Counted from the stretch's first letter, positions 1 to 8,966 are shown. The stretch is DNA of 54,007 nucleotides from JBDTOX01 sp039933015 (GCA_039933015.1 JBDTOX010000185.1:1-54007), one strand, 5' to 3'. The notes: generated by a model from the sequence alone, not told the origin. Numbers and translations: made by a program.

Positions 1-1485
1 GCTGCGGCGCTGCTGCAACTGGCGGGTGGTCACCGCGGGCTACCTTTCCAGCGTGGCGTCGGGCTGGCCACGGCCCTGCTCGGCATCATCGCCGCCGCCT
101 GGCTGGTGAGACTGGCCGATGGAGACACCATGCTCGTTTACGCCCTGGGCGACTGGGCGGCACCCTTCGGCATCGTGCTGGTCGCAGACCGCCTGGCTGC
201 CGGCATGGCCCTGCTCACCGCGCTACTGGCGGGCGCATCCCTGCTCTATGCCAGCGCTGGTTTCGACAGTCGGGGGCGCCACTTCCACCCCCTGTTCCAG
301 TTGCAGATCATGGGCATCCATGGTGCCTTCCTGACCGGTGACCTGTTCAACCTGTTTGTCTTTTTCGAGGTGATGTTGCTTGCCTCCTATGCGCTGCTGG
401 CCCACGGCGGCGGACTGGCGCGCACCCGTGCAGGCCTGGCCTATGTAGTGCTGAATCTGGCTGGATCGGCCCTGTTCCTGATCGCACTGGGCCTGCTCTA
501 TGGGACACTAGGCACCCTCAACCTGGCCGACATAGCGCAGCGCCTGCAAACCCTGGAACATAACATCGCCCTGGCAAGGCTGGCGGGAGTGCTGCTCATC
601 GCCGTGTTCGCCCTCAAGGCCGCGCTGCTGCCCCTGTCTTTCTGGTTGCCCCGCACCTATGCCGCCGCCGGTGCGCCAGTAGCTGCACTGTTCGTCATCA
701 TGACCAAGGTCGGCATCGTCGCCATCCTGCGGATACAGGCCGTGGCCTTCGCCCCGGCTGCTGCGATGGCTGACCTGCTTGGCTGGCTGGTGCCGCTGGC
801 GCTGGCAACAGTTCTGTTCGCGGCCCTGGGTGCGCTCGTCGCCACCCGGCTGCGTTATTTTGCCGCCTGGCTGGTGCTGGCCTCCGCCGGCACGCTGCTG
901 GTAACTCCCTACTATGCGCAGACCGACATCTCTGCCGCGGGCCTGTATTACCTGTTCCAGTCCACTTTCGTCGGTGCAGCCTTCTTCCTGCTGGCGGAAT
1001 TGATCGCCGAGCGGCGCGGGAGGGTCTCCGATGCCATTAAACCCGGACCGGCACTCCAGGCACCCTGGCTGGCGCTGAGCTTTTTCCTGGCCGCCATCAC
1101 CGCTGCCGGATTACCCCCCTTTTCCGGCTTCCTCGGCAAACTCATGCTGCTTTCCGCGCTGCGTGAAACAGCGGTGAGCCCGGTCATTTGGCTGGTTTTG
1201 CTGACGGCGAGCTTTCTGGCCATGGTGGCCCTCGCAAGGGTCGGCAGCCGCCTGTTCTGGGAGCGCAAGCCGGGCATGCACCCTCCTGCCACCCCCGCCA
1301 TAGCCTGGCAGCGTGCGGCAGCTGTTCTGCTGCTGGTTGCCGCCGGCCCCATGCTGGCACTCTTCGCCCAACCGGTGGCAGATTACGCGGCACACGCCGC
1401 AGCTCAGTTGCATACCCAGGGAGCTTATATCGACGGTGTACTGGGCAAGGGTAAACATGCCATCGTCCGCGAGATACGGCCGTGA
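1..1485 (+). CDS. mrpD: Mrp-type cation/proton antiporter subunit D (5' end outside window)
   Basis: Membrane subunit of the multi-subunit Na+(K+)/H+ antiporter (Mrp/Mnh/Pha), a relative of the proton-pumping subunits of respiratory complex I. The reading frame is open from base 1, so the first codons lie upstream of the window; the GTG at 106 is an internal codon. About 494 residues are visible, almost all in hydrophobic helices. The stretch GDLFNLFVFFEVMLLASYAL and the Lys in the helix FALKAALLPLSFWLP are typical of the NuoL/M/N-like proton-conducting core, and PPFSGFLGK follows near residue 345 of the ATG-less ORF. The stop overlaps the start of the next gene by 4 bases, as expected in an mrp operon. 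MrpD is preferred over MrpA because of its length and the following E-F-G order. Confidence 0.9.
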   Translation, partial: AAALLQLAGGHRGLPFQRGVGLATALLGIIAAAWLVRLADGDTMLVYALGDWAAPFGIVLVADRLAAGMALLTALLAGASLLYASAGFDSRGRHFHPLFQLQIMGIHGAFLTGDLFNLFVFFEVMLLASYALLAHGGGLARTRAGLAYVVLNLAGSALFLIALGLLYGTLGTLNLADIAQRLQTLEHNIALARLAGVLLIAVFALKAALLPLSFWLPRTYAAAGAPVAALFVIMTKVGIVAILRIQAVAFAPAAAMADLLGWLVPLALATVLFAALGALVATRLRYFAAWLVLASAGTLLVTPYYAQTDISAAGLYYLFQSTFVGAAFFLLAELIAERRGRVSDAIKPGPALQAPWLALSFFLAAITAAGLPPFSGFLGKLMLLSALRETAVSPVIWLVLLTASFLAMVALARVGSRLFWERKPGMHPPATPAIAWQRAAAVLLLVAAGPMLALFAQPVADYAAHAAAQLHTQGAYIDGVLGKGKHAIVREIRP

Positions 1486-1973
1486 TCCGCCGCATATTTC
1501 CTCGTCCCGCCCTGTCCGTGGCTATTTTCCTGCTGTGGGCCGCGCTCGCCAATGCCGCCTCGCTGGGTATGTTGTTGCTGGGCGCCATGCTGGCGCTGGC
1601 GCTGCCTTTCATCACGCAGCCCTTCTGGCCCGACGCACCGCACCTGGCTCGCCCCAGCACGATATTGACGCTCGCGGCACGGGTAGCCGTGGACATCCTG
1701 ATCGCCAACTGGACCGTGGCACGCCGCGTGGTCGGCCCGACTGCCCGCCTCAAACCGGCCTTTGTCGAAGTGCCGCTGGATCTGCGCGATCCCTTCGTCG
1801 CTACGATACTCGGCAGTATCGTGTCGCTCACGCCGGGCACCGTGTCTATCGACGTGGATCAGGAGAGCTGGGTACTCTGCCTGCATGCGCTGGATGCACC
1901 CGATCCAGACGCCCTGATCCTGGCAATCAAGCGCCGGTACGAGGCGCCTCTCAAGGAGATATTCGCATGTTGA
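1482..1973 (+). CDS. mrpE: Mrp-type antiporter subunit E
   Basis: 163-residue subunit of the Mrp cation/proton antiporter. It starts with GTG inside the mrpD stop (GTGA overlap). Two N-terminal hydrophobic helices (about residues 8-45) are followed by a cytosolic domain with the family signature near residues 105-125 (LRDPFVATILGSIVSLTPGT), which marks the MnhE family. The gene ends inside the next one, overlapping by 7 bases, which indicates translational coupling. The role of MrpE in transport is less well defined than that of A and D, but it is needed for a stable complex in characterised species. Confidence 0.92.
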   Translation: MIRRIFPRPALSVAIFLLWAALANAASLGMLLLGAMLALALPFITQPFWPDAPHLARPSTILTLAARVAVDILIANWTVARRVVGPTARLKPAFVEVPLDLRDPFVATILGSIVSLTPGTVSIDVDQESWVLCLHALDAPDPDALILAIKRRYEAPLKEIFAC

Positions 1974-2236
1974 CTTTGGCTGTCGAGATCGGCTTCGCAT
2001 TCATCGGGCTAGCCATGGCGCTCAATCTCTGGCGCTTGGTGCGTGGGCCGGACGCCACTGATCGCATTCTGGCGCTGGACACGCTGACCATCAACGCCAT
2101 CGCACTACTGGTGCTGTTCGGCATCCGCGCTGACAGCAGCGCCTATTTTGAAGCGGCTCTGGTACTGGCCGCCATGAGCTTCGTCGGCACTATGGCGCTG
2201 TGCAAATATCTGCTGCGTGGAGACATCATCGAATGA
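1967..2236 (+). CDS. mrpF: Mrp-type antiporter subunit F
   Basis: 89-residue protein of three hydrophobic helices that matches MrpF/MnhF. The start ATG at 1967 follows a good Shine-Dalgarno (AAGGAG at 1952-1957), and the gene overlaps the end of mrpE by 7 bases. The motif RLVRGPDATDRILALDT at about residues 23-40 is the most conserved part of this small family. A longer frame open from 1313 is out of phase with mrpD and mrpE and is not used. Confidence 0.9.
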   Translation: MLTLAVEIGFAFIGLAMALNLWRLVRGPDATDRILALDTLTINAIALLVLFGIRADSSAYFEAALVLAAMSFVGTMALCKYLLRGDIIE

Positions 2237-2559
2237 ACATCATCACCGAATTTACCGTCTCCGCCCTGATCCTGCTGGGTGCCGCGTTCGCCCTGCTGGG
2301 CTCGGTAGGGCTGGCCCGCCTGCCGGATTTTTTCACCCGCCTGCACGGCCCCACCAAGGCCACCACCCTGGGTGTGGGGGCCATGGTGCTGGCTTCTGCC
2401 ATCTACTTCACCACCACTCAGCCCGGCGTCAGCCTGCATGAGATCGCTGTAATGGTCTTCCTCTTCATCACCGCGCCAGTGACCGCCCACCTGCTGGCCA
2501 AGGCGGCCTTGCACCGGCGTGGAGATCGCGATGCGAAATGCCAGAAAGAGATAAAATGA
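2233..2559 (+). CDS. mrpG: Mrp-type antiporter subunit G
   Basis: 108-residue subunit G with three predicted helices. The signature GLARLPDFFTRLHGPTKATT (about residues 27-46) is the MnhG/PhaG hallmark. The ATG at 2233 overlaps the mrpF stop (ATGA), so this start is preferred to an in-frame ATG 33 bases upstream. It completes the conserved D-E-F-G order; subunits A, B and C are presumably upstream of the window. The 3' end overlaps the start of a decayed transporter gene. Confidence 0.92.
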   Translation: MNIITEFTVSALILLGAAFALLGSVGLARLPDFFTRLHGPTKATTLGVGAMVLASAIYFTTTQPGVSLHEIAVMVFLFITAPVTAHLLAKAALHRRGDRDAKCQKEIK

Positions 2560-3056
2560 GCACCTGGACAACAGCCGGCGGCCTGCTGGGCGGCATCAGT
2601 CTGTTCCTGCTCGGCGTAGTGTTGATCTGGCCCAATGCCTGCCGCATATTCTGCGCGTAGCACGCTATTACGAAACGGTAGCGGAACTGGCCATGGAGGC
2701 CGCGACTTGCAGCACGCGAAACGCTCCTGCCGGCACTGATCAAAGTGGGGGGCAGCTTTCTCACTCAGGTAGCACGGCTGTTTGCCCGCGTTGGCCCCGA
2801 GGGGAACCTGGAATATACAGCTGATGTCGAAACTAGCTTGCAGAGCTTGAAAGAAGACTATCAGATGTTGAAAGTAGAGCTCCTGGAGGCTAGCGCCCAA
2901 GGACGCCTGCCCGTGGCAGATATGGATGCCCACTTACGCGCCGCGAGTGCCATCCGTCGCGCTGTACATCAGGCCGCCAAGGCAGCGCGCCTGCTGCACG
3001 ACAAAACACCCACAAGTGAAACAGCTCCGGCGCAAACAACACAGGAATATGTATGA
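2556..3056 (+). pseudogene. Remnant of a Na+/phosphate cotransporter family gene
   Basis: Three coding fragments fit the two ends of a Na/Pi cotransporter with a C-terminal PhoU-like domain. Frame A (2556-2660, ATGA overlap with mrpG) encodes an N-terminal glycine/leucine-rich helix ending LLGGISLFLLG and then stops. From about 2639 a different frame reads LPHILRVARYYETVAELAM. From about 2706 the first frame returns and runs to 3056, with GGSFLTQVARLF and a helical tail to SAIRRAVHQAAKAARLL. Intact family members usually exceed 500 residues, so most of the membrane part has been deleted and two frame changes remain. The family call rests on the end motifs only. An ORF with a GTG start at 2745 (103 aa) could still be translated. 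Confidence 0.6.
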
Positions 3057-3625
3057 ATGACCGCCTGAAGCGCCTGCTGCCAGACCCGGAATCGGTGCGC
3101 AACAACCGCTGGCTACGCTGGATCGGGCCCGCCCTGCACAATCCTCGACTGTGGCGACCCACCCGGCGCGGCATGGCCTTGGGCATCGCGCTCGGCGTAT
3201 TTTTCGGATTACTCGTTCCTGTAGCCCAGATTCCTCTTTCTGCCGGCACGGCAGTGCTATTGCGTGCCAATGTGCCCACCGCCATCGCCAGCACCCTGAT
3301 CACCAATCCGTTGACTTTTGGCCCCATCTACTACATGGCTCACAAAATCGGCGCCACACTGGTCGGAGATGGCGAAGCACATACGGCAAAGAATGTGCCG
3401 AAGCCAAGTGGAGATGGAACTGCTACGTGGCTGACATCCACGTGGGACCGCGTCACCGTAGTAGGTAAACCCCTTCTGCTGGGCTTGGCGATCATGGCCA
3501 GCGCCATGGGTCTGCTCGCCTATCTGATAGTCACCTGGTTGTGGCGGCTGAAAACCGGGCTGGCCTGGCGCCGTCGGCGTCGCAAATCTGCTCCGCTCCG
3601 CGAGGAGACACGGCAAGATGATTAG
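3053..3625 (+). CDS. DUF2062 domain membrane protein
   Basis: 190-residue protein of unknown function with the DUF2062 pattern. Residues about 35-90 hold the domain core: RRGMALGIALGVFFGLLVP, then a helix, then STLITNPLTFGPIYYMAHKIG. A second hydrophobic helix lies near residues 140-165, and the C-terminal tail is strongly basic (RRRRRK). It is probably an inner-membrane protein. The ATG overlaps the end of the preceding relic by 4 bases, so it was probably cotranscribed with the Mrp and Na/Pi genes. No enzymatic role can be assigned. Confidence 0.8.
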   Translation: MNDRLKRLLPDPESVRNNRWLRWIGPALHNPRLWRPTRRGMALGIALGVFFGLLVPVAQIPLSAGTAVLLRANVPTAIASTLITNPLTFGPIYYMAHKIGATLVGDGEAHTAKNVPKPSGDGTATWLTSTWDRVTVVGKPLLLGLAIMASAMGLLAYLIVTWLWRLKTGLAWRRRRRKSAPLREETRQDD

Positions 3626-3972
3626 TCCCGGACCAAGCTATTCAACTGGGAAGTCCACAATACCGGTTCAGTAGCACAACAGCGCGCCGCAGTTCGTCCA
3701 TTGGCCACGTTTTTGCTGACGCTGCCCGGCAGCCGCTCTAGCTCTGGCGCCCCAGGAGGGTGATGTTCAGGTCGAATTTCTTCATCTCTGAAGTATATGG
3801 TGGTGCCGCCGATTGGGAAGCCCTCGCCGGAAGCGATCCGGTATTGTCGAGGGCAAAGAAAAACCCCAGCATGTTAGACTGGAGTTTCGCCAGACCGCTT
3901 CGGGCTGCCCCTCAAAAACCAACAGCATTTGAGAGGGCTTGGCCATAGCGCCGCTTTTTGTCGCCGGCAAGC
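3626..3972. other. 347-bp intergenic region between convergent DUF2062 and fba genes
   Basis: No convincing gene. A short open stretch near 3627-3762 in the plus frame reads like degraded coding sequence but has no start and no recognisable family. At 3820-3854 a two-tier hairpin (GCCCTCG with CGAGGGC outside, CCGGA with TCCGG inside) is followed by A-rich sequence. A second imperfect hairpin is at 3908-3937. Either could end transcripts arriving from fba on the minus strand, but neither has a proper T tract. Confidence 0.4.
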
Positions 3973-5043
3973 TTACCTGACGATAGCGGCCAGCTCGCCT
4001 TGCTTATAACGTTCCGCCATTTTTTCGCAGGAGATCGGCTTAATCTTGCTGGCGTAGCCGGCCGAGCCAAAGGCCTCGAAACGCGCCTGGCAAAGATCCT
4101 TCATGGCTTTGGTAGCCGCCAAAAGGAATTTGCGCGGGTCTAATTCCAGCTTGTTCGACTCTTGTGCCAGGAACATGCGTACGGCACCGGTGGAGGCCAT
4201 GCGCAGGTCGGTATCAATATTTACCTTGCGCACGCCGTGCTTGATGCCTTCGACGATTTCTGCCACCGGTACGCCGTAGGTTTCGGGAATTGCACCACCG
4301 TACTGGTTGATGATCTTGAGCCACTCTTGCGGCACGGAGGATGAGCCATGCATCACCAGATGCGTGTTGGGGATGCGGGCGTGAATGGCTTTAATGCGGT
4401 CAATTGCCAAAATCTCGCCAGTGGGTGGCCGGGTGAATTTGTAAGCGCCGTGGGAGGTGCCAATGGCGATGGCCAGCGCATCGACTCCAGTCTTTTTCAC
4501 AAAATCAGCGGCCTCTTCTACGTCCGTGAGCAACATGGAGTGGTCGAGCTTGCCTTCGGCGCCAGAGCCATCTTCTTCGCCGGCCATGCCGCTTTCCAGG
4601 GATCCCAGGCAACCCAGTTCACCTTCAACCGAGACGCCGATAGCATGTGCTATATCCACCACCTTGCGCGTGACATCGACGTTGTATTCATAGCTGGCCG
4701 GTGTTTTCATGTCTTCTTTGAGCGAACCGTCCATCATCACGCTGGAAAAACCGGAACGCATGGACTGGATGCATACGGATGGGGACGCGCCATGATCCTG
4801 ATGCATGACAATAGGGATATGCGGATAGGCTTCCACGGCAGCGGCGACCAGATGACGCAGGAAAGGCTCGCCGGCATATTTACGTGCACCAGCGGAACCT
4901 TGCAGAATGACTGGGCTATCCACCTCATTGGCCGCTTGCATGATGGCGTGGATTTGTTCCATGTTGTTCACGTTGAAAGACGGCAGGCCATAGCTATGCT
5001 CGGCAGCGTGATCCAGCACTTGACGCAGTGTAACGAGTGCCAT
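3973..5043 (-). CDS. fba: Class II fructose-1,6-bisphosphate aldolase
   Basis: 356-residue zinc-dependent aldolase that interconverts fructose-1,6-bisphosphate and dihydroxyacetone phosphate plus glyceraldehyde-3-phosphate. Such enzymes can also act on sedoheptulose-1,7-bisphosphate in the Calvin cycle. Visible signatures are the zinc-site motif HQDHG near residue 80, GELGCLGSLE with an acidic insert (AGEEDGSGAEG), GTSHGAYKF and NIDTDLR. The long internal acidic loop and overall length suit the subtype often linked to CO2-fixing bacteria. The ATG at 5043 has a GAGGAG ribosome site 9 bases upstream; 13 further in-frame codons upstream are not used. It is the last gene of the tkt-gap-pgk-pyk-fba series. 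Confidence 0.95.
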   Translation of the reverse strand: MALVTLRQVLDHAAEHSYGLPSFNVNNMEQIHAIMQAANEVDSPVILQGSAGARKYAGEPFLRHLVAAAVEAYPHIPIVMHQDHGASPSVCIQSMRSGFSSVMMDGSLKEDMKTPASYEYNVDVTRKVVDIAHAIGVSVEGELGCLGSLESGMAGEEDGSGAEGKLDHSMLLTDVEEAADFVKKTGVDALAIAIGTSHGAYKFTRPPTGEILAIDRIKAIHARIPNTHLVMHGSSSVPQEWLKIINQYGGAIPETYGVPVAEIVEGIKHGVRKVNIDTDLRMASTGAVRMFLAQESNKLELDPRKFLLAATKAMKDLCQARFEAFGSAGYASKIKPISCEKMAERYKQGELAAIVR

Positions 5044-5167
5044 GATATTTCTCCTCAGTAAAGCGTGAGCCGCAGAGCCCATTGTCGCTTAGAAAACATC
5101 ACCCAATGCTTGGTTCGGTATTTTTCAAGGTCGAACAAGCGTTCTAGCGTGGCTCTCAGTAATTACA

Positions 5168-6598
5168 TTACTTTTCCCGATGTTCGCCAACTTGAATAAT
5201 TTTAAGGGTATTTGTACTCCCCGCTTTGCCTATCGGCTCGCCTATGGTCAGCAGAATCAGGTCACCATCGCGCACCGCGCCGCGGCGCAGCAATTCTTCC
5301 TCCGCCTCCAGCAAAAGCTTATCACGATCATGGGTGGGATCAATGGGATACGGGTAAACCCCACGATACAGCGTAAGTTTGCGGCGCGTATCTCTTTCCG
5401 TGGTCAATGCGTAAATCGGTACCGTGGTATCGGCGCGCGATAGCCATAATACAGACGCACCCGATTGCGTCAGTGCGGCGATGGCTTTCACTTTCAAATG
5501 CCGTGCGGTGTAGATCGTCGCCATGGCGATGGATTCATCAATGCGCTGGAATTGCTCGTTGAATTTTTGCTTGAGGTGCTGGCTGTCGTAATCTTTTTCG
5601 GCCTCCAGACACACGCGATGCATGGCAGAAATGGCTTCCACCGGATACAGCCCCGCAGCAGATTCGGCCGACAGCATCACCGCATCCGTGCCATCCAGCA
5701 CAGCATTCGCCACATCGGAGACTTCAGCACGCGTCGGTATCGGACTGCTGATCATCGACTCCATCATCTGCGTAGCGGTAATCACCAGTTTGTTATGCGC
5801 GCGGGCCAGGCGGATCATGCGCTTTTGCAAGCCGGGTACGGCAGCATCGCCGACTTCCACGCCCAGATCGCCACGCGCCACCATGATGACGTCGGATGCA
5901 TCGATGATTTCTTCCAGTGCGGGAATTGCTTCGGCACGCTCGATCTTGGCGACTATACTGGCATGGCTGCCTGCGGCACGCACAAGGTCGCGCGCCAACT
6001 GCACATCGGCGCCGCTACGCGGGAAGGAAATGGCAATGTAATCTGCCTCAAGCGCTGCTGCTGTCTTGATGTCTTCGCGGTCTTTAGCGGTGAGTGCTTC
6101 TGCGGATAGCCCGCCACCCTGACGATTGATGCCCTTATTGTTGGAAAGCGCACCACCGACCTTGACCGTGCAATAAATTTTACTATCCTCGATAGCATCT
6201 ACCGTCATCACGATACGTCCATCATCCAACAGCAATACGGTGCCCAGATCAACCTCGGATGGCAGGGTTTCGTAATCAAGACCTACGCAGTCCTGACCAC
6301 CGAGCTCGCACGTAGCGTCTAGGGTAAATTTGTCACCAACATTGAGGTGAATCTTGTTGTTTTCAAATTTGCCTATACGGATTTTCGGCCCCTGCAAATC
6401 GCACAGCACGCCGACTGGGCGGCGGCGCTCACGCGCAATAGCACGAACCAGCTCGGCACGCGCTATATGATCTTGCGCGGTGCCATGCGAAAAATTCAGA
6501 CGCACTACATCAACGCCGGCATCCACCATGCGCTCAATCACTTCGCGACTGCTGGAAGATGGGCCTAGTGTGGCGACAATTTTTGTTTTACGTAAGCT
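5168..6598 (-). CDS. pyk: Pyruvate kinase
   Basis: Converts phosphoenolpyruvate and ADP to pyruvate and ATP. The start is at 6599-6601 and is TTG, placed 5 bases after a strong AGGAAGGA ribosome site; no ATG fits the family's N-terminus (SLRKTKIVATLGPSS). The product is 477 residues, normal for the family. Landmarks are VVRLNFSHG, CDLQGPKIR, the active-site Lys in SIVAKIERAEA, MVARGDLGVE and ATQMMESMI with PTRAEVSDVANAVLDGTDAVMLS. It lies between pgk and fba, 124 bases before fba. The TTG start probably lowers translation. End coordinate here excludes the TTG triplet; with it the gene runs to 6601. Confidence 0.95.
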   Translation of the reverse strand, partial: SLRKTKIVATLGPSSSSREVIERMVDAGVDVVRLNFSHGTAQDHIARAELVRAIARERRRPVGVLCDLQGPKIRIGKFENNKIHLNVGDKFTLDATCELGGQDCVGLDYETLPSEVDLGTVLLLDDGRIVMTVDAIEDSKIYCTVKVGGALSNNKGINRQGGGLSAEALTAKDREDIKTAAALEADYIAISFPRSGADVQLARDLVRAAGSHASIVAKIERAEAIPALEEIIDASDVIMVARGDLGVEVGDAAVPGLQKRMIRLARAHNKLVITATQMMESMISSPIPTRAEVSDVANAVLDGTDAVMLSAESAAGLYPVEAISAMHRVCLEAEKDYDSQHLKQKFNEQFQRIDESIAMATIYTARHLKVKAIAALTQSGASVLWLSRADTTVPIYALTTERDTRRKLTLYRGVYPYPIDPTHDRDKLLLEAEEELLRRGAVRDGDLILLTIGEPIGKAGSTNTLKIIQVGEHREK

Positions 6599-6624
6599 CA
6601 ATTTAATCCTTCCTCAAATGGATA

Positions 6625-6657
6625 CGGGGAGCCCATCAAAAAAGATGGGGCTCCCCG
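6625..6657 (-). other. Strong intergenic hairpin between pgk and pyk
   Basis: CGGGGAGCCCATC (6625-6637) pairs with GATGGGGCTCCCCG (6644-6657) with one bulged base, around a loop of six A (plus strand) or six T (minus strand). It lies in the 88-base gap between pgk and pyk. There is no T tract after the stem in the direction of transcription, so it looks more like an RNA-processing or stability hairpin than an intrinsic terminator. Confidence 0.6.
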
Positions 6658-6689
6658 CATATGATACTCGCAAGCTCCGGCCCTGTTAG

Positions 6690-7871
6690 CTACCCTCGTC
6701 CGCGTTGCTCCAGGATTTCTACTGCGGGCAATTTCTTACCTTCGAGGAACTCCAGGAAAGCACCGCCAGCAGTGGAAATATAAGAAACCTGATCATAAAT
6801 ATCATATTTCTGAATCGCCGCAATGGTGTCGCCGCCGCCGGCCACGGTAAAGGCTTTAGTCCTGGCAATCGCATTGGCGATGGTTTTTGTACCCTCGCCA
6901 AACTGGTCGAACTCGAACACGCCAACCGGGCCATTCCAGACCACGGTGCCAGCCTTCATGATGATGTCCGCTATTTCGTTGGCTGATTTTGGGCCTATGT
7001 CGAAAATCATATCGTCATCTGCCACCGCATCAGCGTTCTTCAATACTGCCGGCTCGGCCGGGTCAAATTGCTTGCCGCAGACCACATCCACGGCAATCGG
7101 CACAGCCGCACCACGTTTGGACATTTTCTGCATAAGCGCCTTGGCAACAGGCACCAAATCATTTTCGCACAAGGACTTGCCGATGGGGTGGCCCGCAGCC
7201 TTGAGGAAGGTATTGGCAATACCGCCGCCCACCACCATCTGGTCCACTTTTTCGGACAGGCTTTCGAGTACGGTGAGCTTGGTGGAAACCTTGGAGCCGC
7301 CGACAATCGCCACCATCGGGTGCGCCGGGCTTAACAGCGCCTTGGTCAAGGCATCCAGTTCCTGCATCAGTAAAATACCGGCAGCCGCAACCGGCGCAAA
7401 CTTGGCGACTCCATGCGTGGAAGCCTCGGCGCGGTGAGCGGTGCCAAAAGCGTCCATGACAAACACATCGCACAAAGTGGCGTATTTTTGTGACGTTTCG
7501 TCCAGGCTTTTCTTTTCACCTGTGTTAAAGCGGCAGTTTTCCAGCAACACCAGCTCGCCTGCAGTGACATCAAAACCGCCATCCACCCAATCCTTGACCA
7601 GGCGCACCGGCTTACCCAGCTTGGCTGCCATCACGTCAGCCACAGGCTTCAGCGAATTCTCTTCGGAGTAGACGCCTTCTTCAGGGCGGCCCAGGTGCGA
7701 GGTCACCATGACTTTGGCGCCGGCATTGAGCGCGTACTCTATGGTGGCCATGGAAGCCGTGATGCGCGCATCTGAAGTCACCTTGCCATCCTTGACGGGT
7801 ACATTGAGGTCAGAGCGAATCAGGACACGTTTACCCTTGAGATCCAGGTCGGTCATTTTGATGATAGCCAT
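6690..7871 (-). CDS. pgk: Phosphoglycerate kinase
   Basis: 393-residue enzyme that transfers phosphate between 1,3-bisphosphoglycerate and ADP. It serves glycolysis, gluconeogenesis and, in autotrophs, the Calvin cycle. The substrate-binding motif RSDLNVP is at residues 19-25, followed by TSHLGRPEEG, GGSKVSTK in the hinge, WNGPVGVFE and the nucleotide-site GGGDT near the C-terminus. Full family length. It follows gap by 64 bases that contain an intrinsic-terminator-like hairpin and precedes pyk by about 90 bases. Confidence 0.97.
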   Translation of the reverse strand: MAIIKMTDLDLKGKRVLIRSDLNVPVKDGKVTSDARITASMATIEYALNAGAKVMVTSHLGRPEEGVYSEENSLKPVADVMAAKLGKPVRLVKDWVDGGFDVTAGELVLLENCRFNTGEKKSLDETSQKYATLCDVFVMDAFGTAHRAEASTHGVAKFAPVAAAGILLMQELDALTKALLSPAHPMVAIVGGSKVSTKLTVLESLSEKVDQMVVGGGIANTFLKAAGHPIGKSLCENDLVPVAKALMQKMSKRGAAVPIAVDVVCGKQFDPAEPAVLKNADAVADDDMIFDIGPKSANEIADIIMKAGTVVWNGPVGVFEFDQFGEGTKTIANAIARTKAFTVAGGGDTIAAIQKYDIYDQVSYISTAGGAFLEFLEGKKLPAVEILEQRGRG

Positions 7872-7896
7872 TGCTTGCTCCAGTCACTCGCTTTAC

Positions 7897-7924
7897 AAAA
7901 AAACGGGCACTCTCTGAGCACCCG
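7897..7924 (-). terminator. Terminator-like hairpin between gap and pgk
   Basis: Read on the minus strand, CGGGTGCT (7924-7917) pairs with AGTGCCCG (7911-7904) using two G-T pairs, with a 5-base loop, followed at once by seven T (7903-7897). This is the shape of a Rho-independent terminator. Placed between two cotranscribed genes it would be expected to attenuate, so that gap is transcribed more than pgk. Confidence 0.7.
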
Positions 7925-7935
7925 AATATTTAACT

Positions 7936-8949
7936 TTATTTGGCGTTCATGAGCGCCACGGCAGTATCAATCATCCTGCAGCTGAAACCCCACTCGTTGT
8001 CATACCAGCTCAATACTTTTACCAAATTGCCTAATACAACGGTCTGATTCGCATCAAAGTTGGACGATGTAGTGGTGTGATTGTAGTCGCTGGAAACCAG
8101 TGGCTGGTCGTTATAGCCAAGAATACCCTGCAACGCAGCACTTTCGGACGCTTCCTTCATAATCTGATTGACCTCGTTTTTAGTCGTCTCGCGACTGGCC
8201 ACAAAGGTCAAATCAACCACCGACACATTGGGGGTTGGTACACGGATAGCAAAACCGGAAAGCTTGCCATTCAACTCAGGCACTACCAAGCCTACCGCTT
8301 GTGCCGCACCTGTCTTGGTTGGAATCATGTTGAGAGCAGCGGCGCGCGCGCGATACAGATCACTATGATACACATCGGTCAATACTTGATCATTGGTATA
8401 AGAGTGTATCGTCGTCATCAGGCCATTCACTATACCCAACTTGTCATGTAACGGTTTTACCACCGGCGCCAAGGCATTAGTGGTGCAAGAGGCATTCGAG
8501 ATCACGGTCATGTCAGACGTAAGGATGTCATGATTGACGCCATAGACCACAGTGGCATCACATTCGTTTTTATCCGCAGGAGCGGAAATGATGACTTTCT
8601 TGGCGCCCGCCTCGATGTGTGAATGGCATTTGGCCTTGTTACGAAACACGCCGGTGCACTCCATGACCACATCAACGCCCAATTCGAACCACGGCAGCTC
8701 CGCCGGGTTACGATGGGCGCAGACACGAATCTTGTCGCCGTTGACGATCATGTGGTCGCCTTCAACAGTAATAGTACCTTTGAATGGGCCATGCACAGTA
8801 TCATGGCGCGTGAGGTGGGCGTTTGTTTCAGCGTTACCCAGGTCGTTGATGGCAACGATTTGCACATCTTTACGACCAGATTCATAAACGGCACGCAGAA
8901 TATTGCGACCAATACGGCCATAGCCGTTAATTGCTACACGAATTGCCAT
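7936..8949 (-). CDS. gap: Glyceraldehyde-3-phosphate dehydrogenase, type I
   Basis: 337-residue enzyme that interconverts glyceraldehyde-3-phosphate and 1,3-bisphosphoglycerate. The Rossmann motif is NGYGRIGR (8-15). Asp36 in AINDL is the usual mark of NAD preference. The catalytic Cys155 is in SNASCTTN and the partner His182 in TTIHSYT. The C-terminal WYDNEWG motif is intact. A clear GGAG ribosome site precedes the ATG. The gene is flanked on both sides by hairpins with T tracts, which would make its transcript a separable unit within the tkt-fba series. Confidence 0.97.
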   Translation of the reverse strand: MAIRVAINGYGRIGRNILRAVYESGRKDVQIVAINDLGNAETNAHLTRHDTVHGPFKGTITVEGDHMIVNGDKIRVCAHRNPAELPWFELGVDVVMECTGVFRNKAKCHSHIEAGAKKVIISAPADKNECDATVVYGVNHDILTSDMTVISNASCTTNALAPVVKPLHDKLGIVNGLMTTIHSYTNDQVLTDVYHSDLYRARAAALNMIPTKTGAAQAVGLVVPELNGKLSGFAIRVPTPNVSVVDLTFVASRETTKNEVNQIMKEASESAALQGILGYNDQPLVSSDYNHTTTSSNFDANQTVVLGNLVKVLSWYDNEWGFSCRMIDTAVALMNAK

Positions 8950-8966
8950 TTGTATCTCCTCATTAC

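Noticed and set aside
4348..5061. 237-codon ORF opposite fba
   Set aside because: It lies wholly antisense to an unmistakable aldolase gene, and its composition is a mirror of the fba codons; no family is recognised.
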